64,000 bases of DNA from Ancylobacter aquaticus (lineage in GTDB: Bacteria > Pseudomonadota > Alphaproteobacteria > Rhizobiales > Xanthobacteraceae): contig NZ_SMFY01000002.1 of assembly GCF_004339465.1 (NCBI RefSeq), positions 248,001 through 312,000 of the forward strand, given 5' to 3'. The notes beneath the pieces are model-generated. The model saw only the letters and a list, made by a program, of their open reading frames with translations, was not told the DNA's origin and did not search any database. Shown one piece after another: positions 1 through 9,230 of this stretch; position 1 is the first letter of the stretch, and every line of letters starts with the position of its first letter. The position numbers and the translations under genes are program-made.

Positions 1-108
1 AAGGTGCGTGACTGGCGGCGGCCAAGATTTTGAACCGCCAGCGCCAGCACGAGCCGGCACGAGGAGGCCGCGGACATCAGCCTGAATATCCGTGCCGGAT
101 GCGCGTGC

Positions 109-1935
109 TTACAGAGTGCATGAACGGGTGTGCTTCATGTGCTCCATCTCGGTCGGGACGATCACGCAGTCATGGTGCCCGCCCGAGCTTGGCAGGATGC
201 CGATCAGATTGTCGGTCGCGGTCTCGATCACGGCGATGCCGCTCGACAGCCGTTGGAAACCGCTGAACGGCACCAGTACGAACTTGCCGTCATAGGTGAT
301 GGCCGGTGTCTGCAGATCGGGGCCGATGCCCTGAATCTCCTTTTTGATCGTCCATGTGTCGGTATCCACCACCATCACCCCGCTGGCGGCGGGTGCGGGG
401 TGCAACACGGAAAGGTAGAGTTTTTTCGAATCGAGCGAGAACACCATGTGGAACGGGTTGGGATACTTGCCCCGCCACAGCGGGTCCTCGACATGGGCGA
501 TCTTCTTCCAGTTGCGCGGGTCGGGATCGGAGGAATCGAACACCGAGCAGTTGTTCTCGCGCAGATTGTTCATCATGCACAGGAAGCGCCCGTCGGGGGA
601 AAAACCGATCTCGTGGCCGGGCGAGTGGATCTTGTCGAACGTCACCTCCCAGCGGTCCTCGGCAACCTCGACGACGTCGTACTGGTCCTGTGACGCGGTG
701 TTGAACTGGAGGAAGGCGGCGGGGGCGAAGTTGTTCTCGGCATCGAGAATGGCGATGCCGCCGCACAGGCGCACCACCGTCGCAGCCCAGCGCCCGCTCG
801 GGTGCCAGATGGTGCCGTCCGCGCCGGTGAGACCCATCGGGTCGTCGCCGGGCAGCGTGCCTTCCTCGACGAAGAGTTCGCCCATGGGAACCATTTCCCA
901 GTCGATCTTCTGGCCCTTCGTGCCGAGATAGTCGTATTTGCCGGTAACCGAATCCGGATAGATGCGGTAGATCGTCAGCACGCCGCCATCTTGCCAGGCG
1001 CGCGCGAGCTGGCTGGAATTGGCCTTCCAGTCGAATTTCAGCGCCGCCTTCACCTGCGACGTCGTGCGGTCGAAGCAGGCGGCGATGTCCTTCTGGCCGT
1101 CGGTGACGAAATAGGACTGCGCGTCCTTGGGGTTGATCGTCACATGCACGCCCAGCCCGAGGCCGGTGGTCTCCGAGACGTTCTCCATCAGCTGCATCTG
1201 CGCGCCGTCATAGCGCACGCGGTAGATGTTGAAGCCTGGCGCCGGCTCGGTGATGTTGGTCGGGATGCCGTAGATGAGCGCGTTCTTGCCGCCCTGGGTG
1301 GAGTTGACGAACTCGAACGAGTGATAGGGATCGGCGCTGGGAAAGGCGCAGAGATGGTGGGCGATCGGGTTGAAGTCGCCATAGTTCCAGTACCAGATCG
1401 ACGCCAGTACGCGGTTGGTGTTGAGATCGAGCGCGTAGCAGCCGCCACCGAGCTTGGTCGGCAACACCGCCACCCATTTGCCGAGGCCCTTGCCGTCGAA
1501 GCTGGCCCGTGAATCGATCAGCTCGCGGGTGATCGGGGCCGCTTGCGGCCCGGGCGTCGCGGCGCCGGCGGGCGTGGTGCCGAGGCCGACGGCGTCAAGC
1601 GCGCCGCTTTGCACCGCGTGATAGCCGAGCACGCCGGTTTCGGCGATGAGCGCGGTGGCGGCGGCGGCCTTGAACACGTTGCGCCGCGTCAGCCGCGTCG
1701 GAGCGGGCGCTTCCTCCGGGAGCGGCGCGAGCGGCAGCAGCGGCTGGGCGGCGAGGGCGCGGGCCTGCTTTTCGCGCAGATAGTCCTGGAACTCTTCGTG
1801 ATCCGAGCGCACGACCTCGTTCCGCCGTGTGAGATAGGCGTCGATCTGGGCGCGCGTCGCGTCGAGTGGTTCGAGATTTAGATCGGTCGGCGCCTTCCGG
1901 CCGCTCGTCGCCTCGGTCTTGTCCAGCTCGCTCAT
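109..1935 (-). CDS. Tat-exported multicopper beta-propeller, thiocyanate dehydrogenase-like (N2O reductase superfamily)
   Basis: 608 aa. A charged, probably cytoplasmic stretch of about 80 residues precedes a twin-arginine motif (RRNVF, residues 84-88) and a hydrophobic segment, so the folded protein should be exported by Tat. The rest reads as a seven-bladed propeller related to nitrous oxide reductase, but the cupredoxin domain with the CuA site of NosZ is absent. Candidate copper/active-site residues are K161 (LPTKLGGG), H193/H194 (AHHLCAFPS), H264 (GVHVT), D373, H441 (SPGHEIGF), H496 (NPFHMVF) and H587/H588 (GGHHDCV). These fall at a near-constant offset of 58-60 from the Lys, His and Asp residues I recall for Thioalkalivibrio thiocyanate dehydrogenase. 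That enzyme oxidises thiocyanate to cyanate and sulfur in the periplasm. Substrate assignment is inference. The gene stands alone at the window edge. An SD-like GGGGA lies upstream of the ATG. Confidence 0.62.
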   Translation of the reverse strand: MSELDKTEATSGRKAPTDLNLEPLDATRAQIDAYLTRRNEVVRSDHEEFQDYLREKQARALAAQPLLPLAPLPEEAPAPTRLTRRNVFKAAAATALIAETGVLGYHAVQSGALDAVGLGTTPAGAATPGPQAAPITRELIDSRASFDGKGLGKWVAVLPTKLGGGCYALDLNTNRVLASIWYWNYGDFNPIAHHLCAFPSADPYHSFEFVNSTQGGKNALIYGIPTNITEPAPGFNIYRVRYDGAQMQLMENVSETTGLGLGVHVTINPKDAQSYFVTDGQKDIAACFDRTTSQVKAALKFDWKANSSQLARAWQDGGVLTIYRIYPDSVTGKYDYLGTKGQKIDWEMVPMGELFVEEGTLPGDDPMGLTGADGTIWHPSGRWAATVVRLCGGIAILDAENNFAPAAFLQFNTASQDQYDVVEVAEDRWEVTFDKIHSPGHEIGFSPDGRFLCMMNNLRENNCSVFDSSDPDPRNWKKIAHVEDPLWRGKYPNPFHMVFSLDSKKLYLSVLHPAPAASGVMVVDTDTWTIKKEIQGIGPDLQTPAITYDGKFVLVPFSGFQRLSSGIAVIETATDNLIGILPSSGGHHDCVIVPTEMEHMKHTRSCTL

Positions 1936-2007
1936 CTTTCGTTCCCCTGCCTGTCGTACCGGCGTCGTTCACCGGCCTTCCTGCCTGTATTCAACTCTGT
2001 CCGGACG

Positions 2008-2769
2008 TCAGGCGCCGTGATCCGACGCGTCCGTCGCTGTGTGCCCCGAGGCTCGGCTCGCGGCGGAGGGCTTGCGCACCGCTGAACCGCGCTTGGCCTT
2101 TGGCCGCGTGGAGGAGGCCGCGCTGGCAAGCAGCACGTCCTTGGCGCGATTTATCTTCATGGCGAGATAGTCGGTGCCGCCGCGGTCGGGATGGACGAGC
2201 TGCATCAGCCGCCGATGTGCCGCCCGGATCTGGGGCGCGCTCGCGCCCGGCTGGAGTCCGAGCAGGGCCATCGCCTCGCCCGCCCCCATCGCCCCCCCAT
2301 CCGGCCCGCCACCGACATCGGGACGTTCGTCGTTCGAGAGGCGGCCGACATCATCTTCTCGGCCGGCCAGCGCAAGGTAGTCCTGCAGCACAATGGCAGC
2401 CCGGCGCGCTAGTTCCGGATCGGGCCCTGACGGGCGATGCGCCGGCTCGGAACGCTGAAGAGGTCCATAGCCGGGTTCGTCCTGCCAGAGCGGACGGAAA
2501 GCGCGACGCGGAACGAGCCGGCGCCAGTTGACGAGCGCAAGCCCGAGCAGCATTGCCGAGCCGAGCAGCATCGCTCCCGTCCACTGCTGAGTGGCGAGAA
2601 GCGTCATGAGTGCCGGGATGGACATAACCGCTAAGGCGAGCAGACCGAGGCGCCCCATGCGCATGATGCTGCGCGGGTCTGAATGGGAAAGCCAGTCGAC
2701 GAACTTAATGGCAGTGACCAGAAGCGAGATGATCAAGGCAGCAGAACTGACCATCACGCCCAGGCTCAT
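2008..2769 (-). CDS. Membrane-anchored J-domain protein
   Basis: 253 aa from the ATG at 2769, chosen because AGGAGGGG sits four bases before it; an ATG five codons upstream has no ribosome-binding site. Two or three hydrophobic segments in the first 85 residues (around 3-22, 40-60 and 64-81) anchor the protein. A proline-rich, acidic linker follows, then a C-terminal J domain with the HPD tripeptide at about 193-195 (QLVHPDRGG), which stimulates DnaK-type ATPases. A basic, Ala/Ser-rich tail ends the protein. The layout (N-terminal membrane anchor, C-terminal J domain) resembles DjlA and mitochondrial Pam18/Tim14 rather than canonical DnaJ; the Gly/Phe and zinc domains are missing. It should recruit DnaK to the inner membrane; the client is unknown. 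It is co-directional with the upstream-lying copper protein gene, 72 bp apart. Confidence 0.75.
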   Translation of the reverse strand: MSLGVMVSSAALIISLLVTAIKFVDWLSHSDPRSIMRMGRLGLLALAVMSIPALMTLLATQQWTGAMLLGSAMLLGLALVNWRRLVPRRAFRPLWQDEPGYGPLQRSEPAHRPSGPDPELARRAAIVLQDYLALAGREDDVGRLSNDERPDVGGGPDGGAMGAGEAMALLGLQPGASAPQIRAAHRRLMQLVHPDRGGTDYLAMKINRAKDVLLASAASSTRPKAKRGSAVRKPSAASRASGHTATDASDHGA

Positions 2770-3011
2770 GACCCCTCCTGCCATTTTTCAAGCTAATGTA
2801 ACATTATACCGCAACATATGGACAATATGCACGGATCGGGCGATAGAGGACATCACAATGCAAGACTGTGCGCCGCAAAAGCGTCGCTGTGATTTTTTAT
2901 ATCAATATTCGTACGGTGAAACCTTGATTGGCGCAACACACGAGCGTTAACATTTCTCACCTTTATGCGAGCCTGCGAAAGCGCCTCACATCCGAAGCAG
3001 ATAATGTAGAG

Positions 3012-3467
3012 ATGACTACCCTTCCGGTTGGTGCTCGCATCGTCATGATTGGCGCGACGGCGGCGACGATCGCGTTCGTCGCGCTCGACACAGAACGCTC
3101 GGTCGGCTTTGGAACCGTGCGCGAGACCGCGCCTGCCGCCGCGTCTGCCCTAGAGCCGGCTCTTCCGCTGCGGCTCACGCGCCTGCGCGCCGAGCTTCAC
3201 ATCCAGCCGGCTCAGGAAGCGGCCTGGGGTCAGTTCAAAAGCCGGATAATGGAGCTCGATCAGGTCTCGCGGCGCATCGAGGCGCAAGCCGGCGGGAAGG
3301 GTGCCGACGCTGCGGACGAACAGGCGCGACACGCTCTGCTCTTTGCGGTGGCGTTGAGTGACATGGACGACGTGCTGACAACCGCGCAGGCCTCCACATT
3401 TAATCGCGCGGCGCGTGCGCTCGGCAGCACTTTTATCTGCGCAACCGTCCGTCCAGGAGGGGCGTGA
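3012..3467 (+). CDS. LTXXQ-like small membrane or exported protein
   Basis: 151 aa from the ATG at 3012; the frame stays open to a TTG at 2928, but the ATG puts a hydrophobic segment (about residues 9-25) near the N terminus, as an anchor or uncleaved signal. The soluble part is predicted helical. The stretch LRAELHIQPAQEAAWGQF resembles the motif of LTXXQ/Spy-type periplasmic proteins (L-x(n)-Q-x-x-x-W), and a second half-copy (ALSDMDDVLTTAQASTFNRA) follows, as in two-repeat family members. Those proteins bind unfolded clients or metal in the periplasm; whether this one does is unknown. An AT-rich stretch at about 2880-2920 upstream is a plausible promoter. It is convergent with the racemase-like gene on the other strand. 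Confidence 0.45.
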   Translation: MTTLPVGARIVMIGATAATIAFVALDTERSVGFGTVRETAPAAASALEPALPLRLTRLRAELHIQPAQEAAWGQFKSRIMELDQVSRRIEAQAGGKGADAADEQARHALLFAVALSDMDDVLTTAQASTFNRAARALGSTFICATVRPGGA

Positions 3468-3603
3468 CCGAAAGCCGGCATGACCATTGCCCCCCTCTGG
3501 GCCGGAAGAGCCGCACTTTCAGCCCTCGCCGGAGGACCAGGCAGTACCTGACATTCCCGAAGTCTGACAGACGTAACCACATCGGCCAGCGGTTCCCGGA
3601 CGT

Positions 3604-4350
3604 CTATGTGCGATGCTCGATCCATGCTCCCAGCGCAGGCGGCAGTCCGGTCGCCAACTTCGAGGGTGGGCGCGCGAACCGCCCCGCACGCGCGGGACGT
3701 GTACGCAGCCGCGCCAGCAATGCGGCCTGACCGACCGCCGCATCGAGGGGATCGATCAGCGGCACCGGCACGCGGTCGGCGACCTTCGCGGCAAATCCGG
3801 TCAGCGGTGCACCGGCGAGGATGATCGTGTCCGCTTTGTCGTCCGTCACGGCACGGCAGCACAGCTCGATCAGCGCCTCTTCGAGTTCGCCCTGCACATG
3901 GTCGATCGATCGAAACCCGACATCCGGCACACGAACGCCGGTACAGCGAGCTTGCAGGCCCGCCAGCGCGACAGCGTCCTCGTACCAGGCCGTCATCACC
4001 TGCGTGAACGTGACGATCGCAAAGCGGTGCCCGAGCATGCAGGCGGTGTGCATCGCCGCCTCCGCCATCGCCGTGATCGGCAGGTCGAATTGCTCGCGCG
4101 CAGCAACCAAGCCGGGATCGCCGAACGCCGCGATCACCACTGCGTCCATGCCATCCTGATGCGCAGCGATCATCTCAAGAGTGGTCGCGCCGGCGATGAG
4201 GGCTTCGGCGCGGCTGGAGATGTAGGGCATGCCGTGCGGAGCGGTCATCGCCACCAGATCGACGTCGGGCGCGAGAGAGTGACTGGCGCTCTCGGCCATC
4301 CGCTCCGTCATGAGGACGGATGTATTGGGGTTGATCATCAAGATACGCAT
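3604..4350 (-). CDS. Asp/Glu (hydantoin) racemase-fold protein lacking catalytic cysteines
   Basis: 248 aa. It starts with the family hallmark INPNTS and has the two-half fold of the hydantoin/allantoin racemase (HyuE, DCG1) branch of the Asp/Glu racemase superfamily. Family members use two cysteines, in contexts like ACFGDPG and LGCAG. Here the first context reads AAFGDPG (Ala at 75) and the second LAGAPL (Gly at 180), so both cysteines are missing. Known racemase chemistry is therefore doubtful; decarboxylase-type, isomerase or binding roles are possible. Four bases separate its start from the stop of the amidohydrolase upstream, so the two are probably co-translated with the ABC transporter. 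The C-terminal 35 residues, rich in Arg/Pro, may be a lineage extension. Confidence 0.72.
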   Translation of the reverse strand: MRILMINPNTSVLMTERMAESASHSLAPDVDLVAMTAPHGMPYISSRAEALIAGATTLEMIAAHQDGMDAVVIAAFGDPGLVAAREQFDLPITAMAEAAMHTACMLGHRFAIVTFTQVMTAWYEDAVALAGLQARCTGVRVPDVGFRSIDHVQGELEEALIELCCRAVTDDKADTIILAGAPLTGFAAKVADRVPVPLIDPLDAAVGQAALLARLRTRPARAGRFARPPSKLATGLPPALGAWIEHRT

Positions 4351-4353
4351 CGT

Positions 4354-5712
4354 TCAGTTCCCGCGGGCCCGCTTCCACAAGGCTTCGATAGCGACAGCCG
4401 CCTCGCGACGAATGGCATCGGCGTCGACCTTGGTCGGCCGCCCATTCTCGACCATCAGTTCGCCATCAACCGCCACGATCTCGACGTCGCGGCCCTGCGC
4501 GACATGGACGAGGTTCCCCAGGGGATTGATCGCCGGCGTCAAATGCGGCTGGCGGAAATCGAAGGCGACGAAGTCGGCACGCTTGCCGATTTCGATGCTG
4601 CCGATCTCGTCCTGAAGCCCCATGGCGCGCGCACCGGCCATGGTCGCCATCTCGAACACCGTTTCCGGCTGCCAGTCGGGCGTGACTGCGCCGAGCTGAA
4701 TTCGCCCGACCGCGAGCGCCCAGCGCATCACTTCCACCATGTCGGCGTGCATGTTGTCGGTGCCGAGCGCCAGTCGGGCACCGGCGGCGCGTAGCTTGTG
4801 CGTCGGCGCGATGGTCGCGCCGGTCGCGTTGCCCTTGGCGATATGGGCGACATGGATGCCGGCCCGCCCGATGCGGGCGATGTCAGTGTCGCTCACATGG
4901 ATGCAGTGCGCAGCGGTCAGGCGATCGTTCAGCAGGCCAAGCTCGTCGAGCAGTTCGGGCGGGCTCTTGCCGTCCCGCTCACGGATGCGGGCAACCTCAA
5001 TCTTGCTTTGGGAGAGATGGGTGGTGACGCGAAGGCCTGTCTCTTCCGCCGCCCGCGCGATCCTCCGCAGGAACGGCGTCGAGCAGGTGTCCGGCGCATG
5101 GGCGGCGAGCTGGACGCCGATACGCCCGTTGCTCTTGCCGTCATAGCGCTCGGCGAGCTCGATTGCCTCGGCAAGCGTCCGCTCGCCGATGGCATCGACA
5201 TAGTCCCACCGCCCGACCGAGACGCCGGAGAAGTCCACGTCGTGAATGCGCCCGCAGGACCAGACCCGCAGCCCGATATCGGCCATGGCCGGCGTGACGA
5301 TATCGGCGTGGACGAAGGTGTCGTTGATCAATGTGGAGCCGAAGAGCAGCGCCTCAAGCGCCCCGAGCCGGGCGATCGCATACGCCTCTTCCGGCGTCAC
5401 CATGTGGCCCTGCGGTATGCCCGGCGTATAGGCCGGCGCGAAGCCGAGATCCTCCGCGACCCCGCGTACCAGGCTCAGATTGGCGTGCGTATGCACATTC
5501 ACCAGCCCCGGCGTGACGACCCGCCCCGGCAGGTGCAGGGTTTTCAGCGCCGGCGGGGGCGCCTCGCCCGGGCGCGCGGCCTCCACCCGCGCGAAGCGCC
5601 CCTGCGAGACCGCGATCACCGCGTTTTCGATGGTTTGGGAGGCGGGGGCGCCGGTCAGCGCGGTGGCGCCGGTGACGACAAGATCATAGAGCGGTTCGGA
5701 CATCTGCTTCAC
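4354..5712 (-). CDS. Metal-dependent amidohydrolase of the AtzA/TrzN/MtaD family
   Basis: 452 aa, usual length for the family. A small N-terminal beta domain precedes the TIM barrel. Metal ligands are visible: the HxH pair in NVHTHAN, His in THLSQSK, His in AAHCIH and the Asp in LGTDN. The family removes amino, chloro or similar groups from N-heterocycles. Purine-type deaminases usually carry HLSE after the third His; here it reads HLSQ, so a purine deaminase reaction is less likely. The start codon overlaps the stop of the ABC ATPase gene by four bases (ATGA). The racemase-like gene follows four bases after its stop. Linkage to a polar amino-acid transporter suggests it hydrolyses an imported cyclic amide, hydantoin-like compound or other N-heterocycle; the substrate is not readable from sequence. 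Confidence 0.82.
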   Translation of the reverse strand: MKQMSEPLYDLVVTGATALTGAPASQTIENAVIAVSQGRFARVEAARPGEAPPPALKTLHLPGRVVTPGLVNVHTHANLSLVRGVAEDLGFAPAYTPGIPQGHMVTPEEAYAIARLGALEALLFGSTLINDTFVHADIVTPAMADIGLRVWSCGRIHDVDFSGVSVGRWDYVDAIGERTLAEAIELAERYDGKSNGRIGVQLAAHAPDTCSTPFLRRIARAAEETGLRVTTHLSQSKIEVARIRERDGKSPPELLDELGLLNDRLTAAHCIHVSDTDIARIGRAGIHVAHIAKGNATGATIAPTHKLRAAGARLALGTDNMHADMVEVMRWALAVGRIQLGAVTPDWQPETVFEMATMAGARAMGLQDEIGSIEIGKRADFVAFDFRQPHLTPAINPLGNLVHVAQGRDVEIVAVDGELMVENGRPTKVDADAIRREAAVAIEALWKRARGN

Positions 5713-6524
5713 CGATTCAGAATGTGGGCGAGGAAGCGCTGTGTCTTCTCCTCGCGCGGTGCCGAGAACACCGCCTCCGGCGCTCCCTCCTCGACGATGC
5801 GGCCGTCGGCCATGAAGATCAGCCTGTCCGCAGCACGCCGCGCAAAGCCCATCTCGTGGGTCACGACGATCATCGTCATGCCCTCGCGCGCCAGCGTCCC
5901 CATCACGTCGAGCACTTCATGCACCAGTTCCGGATCGAGTGCCGAGGTCGGCTCGTCGAACAGGATCATGCGCGGCTCCATGGCGAGAGCCCGGGCAATT
6001 GCCACGCGCTGCTGCTGACCTCCCGAAAGCTGGGAGGGGCGCTTGTGCAGGTGGTCCTCAAGGCTGACACGGGCAAGCTGCTCCGCCGCCCGCGCCTCGG
6101 CCGCCGGCCGTGACAGGCCGAGCACCTTGCGCGGGCCGATGGCCACGTTCTGGAGCGCGGTCAGATGCGGAAACAGGTTGAAGCGCTGGAACACGAAGCC
6201 GAACTTGCGGCGCTGCAGGGCGAGCCGGACCTCGGGAAGCGGGGTCCAGTGCGCCGGCTCGCCGACATAGGCGCCGCCGATCGGCTCGCCCGCTAGCTCA
6301 ATGGTGCCGGCATCCGGCACTTCCAGATAGTTCAGGCAGCGCAGCACCGTGGTCTTGCCGGAACCCGACGGCCCGATCAGCACCAGGGTTTGCCCGGCGA
6401 TGACATCGAAGGAAATGCCCTTCAGGATTTCCCGGTCGCCATAGCTTTTGCGCAATCCCTGCACGGAAAGCAGGGGCCCGACGGGCACGGGAGGCGCAAC
6501 GTCGGATCGTGTTCCGTTTGTCAT
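5709..6524 (-). CDS. Polar amino-acid type ABC transporter ATP-binding protein
   Basis: 271 aa. Walker [10 protein letters not shown] at residues 51-59, a Q-loop ([10 protein letters not shown]) near 111-120, signature LSGGQQQR at 166-173 and Walker B ILFDEP at 187-192 are all intact, followed by an H-loop in VVTHEMGFA. The Q-loop and HEMGFA sequences are those of the GlnQ/HisP/ArtP subfamily. It pairs with the permease just upstream (four bases between genes) and the solute-binding protein further upstream. It energises uptake at the cytoplasmic face of the inner membrane. Its 3' end overlaps the amidohydrolase start, placing transport and catabolism in one transcript. Confidence 0.92.
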   Translation of the reverse strand: MTNGTRSDVAPPVPVGPLLSVQGLRKSYGDREILKGISFDVIAGQTLVLIGPSGSGKTTVLRCLNYLEVPDAGTIELAGEPIGGAYVGEPAHWTPLPEVRLALQRRKFGFVFQRFNLFPHLTALQNVAIGPRKVLGLSRPAAEARAAEQLARVSLEDHLHKRPSQLSGGQQQRVAIARALAMEPRMILFDEPTSALDPELVHEVLDVMGTLAREGMTMIVVTHEMGFARRAADRLIFMADGRIVEEGAPEAVFSAPREEKTQRFLAHILNR

Positions 6525-6528
6525 GCGG

Positions 6529-7182
6529 TCACCAGGCCGGAAGCCGACGCTCGATCACCCGCGAAACCCACGAAAGCACGGAGATGATGGCGTAGTAATA
6601 GATCGCCAGAAGGGCGAAGATTTCGAGCGGGGCGAAGTGCGAGGCGATGACCGCCTGCCCCGAGCGCGTCAGCTCGTAGACCGAGATGACGGAAAGCAGC
6701 GACGTGTTCTTCAGCAGCGTGATCACGTCATTGGTCAGGGCCGGCACCATGGGCCGGATCGATTGCGGCAGCAGGATGTGGAGCAGGATGGTGCCCTGCG
6801 TCATGCCGATCGACTTCGCCGCTTCCGTCTGCCCCTTCTCGACCGACCCCACCGTGCCGCGCACGATCTCGGCAACATAGGCGGCGCAGTTGATCGAGAG
6901 CGCGATCACCCCCGCCCAGAATTCACCCAGGCGGAAGCCCATCAGCGGCAGGCCGAAGAACACGATGAAGATCTGGATCAGCAGCGGCGTGCCGCGCACG
7001 AAATCGACATAGGCGCGCACCAGCCAGCGCGCCCACGTCCAGCCACCAAGCGAAACGAGGCCGAGCCCGATGCCGCCGGTGAGGCCGAACAGCGCGGCGA
7101 GCGACGCGATTTTCAGCGTCATCACCGTTCCGACGGCGAGCAGGGGGATCGCCATCTCGACGATGGCCCAGTCAATGGTCAT
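6529..7182 (-). CDS. Polar amino-acid type ABC transporter permease
   Basis: 217 aa with about five membrane segments, the size and layout of HisM/GlnP permeases. The cytoplasmic EAA loop that docks on the ATPase is clear: [20 protein letters not shown]. Only one permease gene is present, so the channel is probably a homodimer. It is followed after four bases by the ATPase gene and preceded by a 77-bp gap after the binding-protein gene. That gap contains a GC-rich inverted repeat (around 7225-7250) that could attenuate downstream expression, as is common after binding-protein genes. Confidence 0.92.
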   Translation of the reverse strand: MTIDWAIVEMAIPLLAVGTVMTLKIASLAALFGLTGGIGLGLVSLGGWTWARWLVRAYVDFVRGTPLLIQIFIVFFGLPLMGFRLGEFWAGVIALSINCAAYVAEIVRGTVGSVEKGQTEAAKSIGMTQGTILLHILLPQSIRPMVPALTNDVITLLKNTSLLSVISVYELTRSGQAVIASHFAPLEIFALLAIYYYAIISVLSWVSRVIERRLPAW

Positions 7183-7259
7183 GTGAGCTTAAAACCGTGA
7201 TCGAGCGGCCGGCCATCGCCGCACCTGGGAGCGGAGGGGCATCGCCCCCCGCGCAAGGC

Positions 7260-8132
7260 TCAGGAGAAGTCGGGGATCTTGTCGGAGAGCTTCATCTGCG
7301 TGCCGAACCACTTTTCCTGCAGCTTGTAGATCGCGCCGTCCGCCTTTAGCGCGTTGATGCGCTCGTTGAGGAAGTCGATGAGCTGGATGTCTTCCTTGCG
7401 GGTACCAATGCCGGCCCAATTGCGCGGGCCGATGTCGCGCACGATGACATACTTGCCGGGTGCGTCCTTCATCACCTGGGTCAGGGTTGCGAGCGAATTG
7501 ATGACCCCGTCGACGGACCCCTGGGAGAGCGACAGATAGGCGGCCGGATGGTCGTCATAGGCCTTCACCTCGGCGAAGCCTTTGCCGGTGTCCGCCTTCA
7601 GCTTCTCTTCCAGCTTCGTCTTCATTGTGTCGCCGGCCGAGCCGAGCTTCACGCCCAGCGTCTTGCCGGCCATTCCATCGAGGTTCTTGATGGTGTCCGC
7701 ATCCGAGGCGCGGATCAGCATTTCCTGGGTCGCTTCGGTGTAGGGAATGGAATAGCCGACCTTCGCCACGCGCTCCTTGGTGTAGGTCAGCGAGGTCATG
7801 ATCACATCGAAATTGCCGGCATAAAGCGCCGGGATGACGCCCGCCCAGGCGGTGTCGATGAACTCCACCTTCACACCGAGAGGCGCGAAAATCTCCTTGG
7901 CGAGGTCGACGTCGTAACCGACGATCTCGCCCTTGTCGCGAAAGGTGAACGGCCGGTACGCCGCCTCCACGCCCACTTTCACCACGCCGGCCTTCTTGAT
8001 GGCTTCCAGCGTTACGGGCTCGGCCCGGGCCGGCCCGCCGGCAAGCGGCAGGGCGGTCGCAGCTGCCAGCAGGAGACCGGAAAGCGAGAGGAAATGGCGC
8101 CGTGTTGCAGCGGCGGAAAGGCGGAATGACAT
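7260..8132 (-). CDS. Extracellular solute-binding protein, family 3 (SBP_bac_3)
   Basis: 290 aa. The N terminus has a twin-arginine-like motif (RRHFLSLSG) and hydrophobic stretch ending in ARA, so it is exported, probably by Tat, and cleaved near residue 37. The mature part begins with the family pattern KKAGVVKVGVEAAYRPF and contains GYDVDLAKEIF and the hinge typical of cystine/glutamine/histidine binding proteins. It is the first gene of the transporter-amidohydrolase-racemase transcript, and its ligand probably is the substrate of the amidohydrolase. Regulation is most likely by the FCD-type repressor encoded just upstream on the same strand. Confidence 0.9.
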   Translation of the reverse strand: MSFRLSAAATRRHFLSLSGLLLAAATALPLAGGPARAEPVTLEAIKKAGVVKVGVEAAYRPFTFRDKGEIVGYDVDLAKEIFAPLGVKVEFIDTAWAGVIPALYAGNFDVIMTSLTYTKERVAKVGYSIPYTEATQEMLIRASDADTIKNLDGMAGKTLGVKLGSAGDTMKTKLEEKLKADTGKGFAEVKAYDDHPAAYLSLSQGSVDGVINSLATLTQVMKDAPGKYVIVRDIGPRNWAGIGTRKEDIQLIDFLNERINALKADGAIYKLQEKWFGTQMKLSDKIPDFS

Positions 8133-8486
8133 GGCAATCTCTTTCTATCTCAAGGCGTCAGGCCAAGGTCAGGTCAAGGGTCAGACTGCATTCCATCTGA
8201 TTTAGCTTACTATATACAGCTACTTAGTTCACATGGACCAGCTTGGTGGCGCTTATAGATTGTGCAGCGCGGTGCCTATTTGGGCGTCCTGCGCGCAGGG
8301 CCGCACCGCCGGGCGCTTGCGCGGCCGGCCTTTTCTCATTTCGGGAGCGTGTCTTGGCGTTTCCGGTGGCGGCGGGAACGTGTGACGGATGCCGTCTTAT
8401 CGGCCGCAGAACTGCCGACTCTTTGCGCAGACGCGCCGCCGGCAAGTCTTCCCGAACGGCAGACTGCTCGGCTCCAGCTCAGCGTG
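8133..8486. other. Gap of 354 bp between binding-protein gene and GntR gene
   Basis: No convincing gene. The part nearest the binding-protein gene is AT-rich (about 8196-8230) and includes ACTATATACAG at 8210-8220, which loosely resembles the short TGTATAC-type operators of FCD regulators. Just downstream, GGTCA is repeated at short spacing (about 8165-8183). This is the most likely promoter and operator region of the uptake cluster, but no site can be assigned firmly. Confidence 0.3.
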
Positions 8487-9230
8487 TCATGCCGCCGGCA
8501 TTGCTAGAGCCCGCTGCCGCTCGCGGTCGGCTTCGGCCAGCACCGCACAAACCGTCTCGCCGGTACGCAGCAGATGGCGCTTCCAGGCACGGCGCGCCGC
8601 CTCCGTGTCATGGGCGTGCAGGGCGGCCATAAGCGCCTCATGTTCACCCACCGATTCTTCCCATCGCAGCGGATCGACGATCGCGATATAGCGGCCGCGC
8701 CGCGCGCGCAGCATCAGGCTCGCATGGGTGGCGATCAGGATCGGATTAAGCGAGAGGTGAACGATCCGGTCGTGGATGGCGCTGTTGAGTTCAAAATACG
8801 GATCTTTCTCCCGGCGTCGATAATGCACCATCATCCGTGCGTGCATGTCGGCGAGCTCATCAAGCTCTGCCGCTTCTATGCGCCCTGCCGCAATCTCGGC
8901 CGCGAGGCTTTCCAGCCCGGCGATCACCTCGAACAGGTTCGAGGCTTCCTCCGCCGTGAAGGACATGATCCGGGCGCCCTTGTGCTGTGAGATTTCGACC
9001 AGCCCCTCTGCCTCAAGCAGTTTCAGAGCCTCTCGCAGCGGGGTGCGGGACACCGCCAATGTCTCGCACAGGGTGCGCTCGACGATTCGATCGCCTGGCG
9101 GCAGGTCGCCGCGGATGATCCGATCGCGCAGGTTGTTGGCGACCTGGTGGGCAAAAGACACGCGCCGCGACAGCGTGCGGACGGTGGATGGCTTGTTCCG
9201 CCGGGTTTCGTTGGCTGGCCTCGTCGGCAA
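8487..9230 (-). CDS. GntR-family transcriptional regulator, FadR/FCD subfamily
   Basis: 247 aa. The N-terminal winged helix (about residues 27-92) carries the family pattern IIRGDLPPGDRIVERTLCETLAVSRTPLREAL (abridged here to its key words PPGDRI, VSRTPLREAL and AEGLVE). An FCD ligand-binding domain (about 105-235) follows, all-helical and normally holding a metal through Asp/His residues (candidates in LNSAIHDRIV and EHEALMAAL). FCD regulators sense small carboxylates or amino acids and usually repress an adjacent catabolic operon. Its position directly upstream of the ABC transporter-amidohydrolase cluster on the same strand makes it the likely local regulator. Confidence 0.88.
   Translation of the reverse strand: MPTRPANETRRNKPSTVRTLSRRVSFAHQVANNLRDRIIRGDLPPGDRIVERTLCETLAVSRTPLREALKLLEAEGLVEISQHKGARIMSFTAEEASNLFEVIAGLESLAAEIAAGRIEAAELDELADMHARMMVHYRRREKDPYFELNSAIHDRIVHLSLNPILIATHASLMLRARRGRYIAIVDPLRWEESVGEHEALMAALHAHDTEAARRAWKRHLLRTGETVCAVLAEADRERQRALAMPAA

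Noticed and set aside
109-1935. Nitrous oxide reductase NosZ
   Set aside because: The C-terminal cupredoxin domain with the CuA cysteines is absent and the histidine pattern fits thiocyanate dehydrogenase better.
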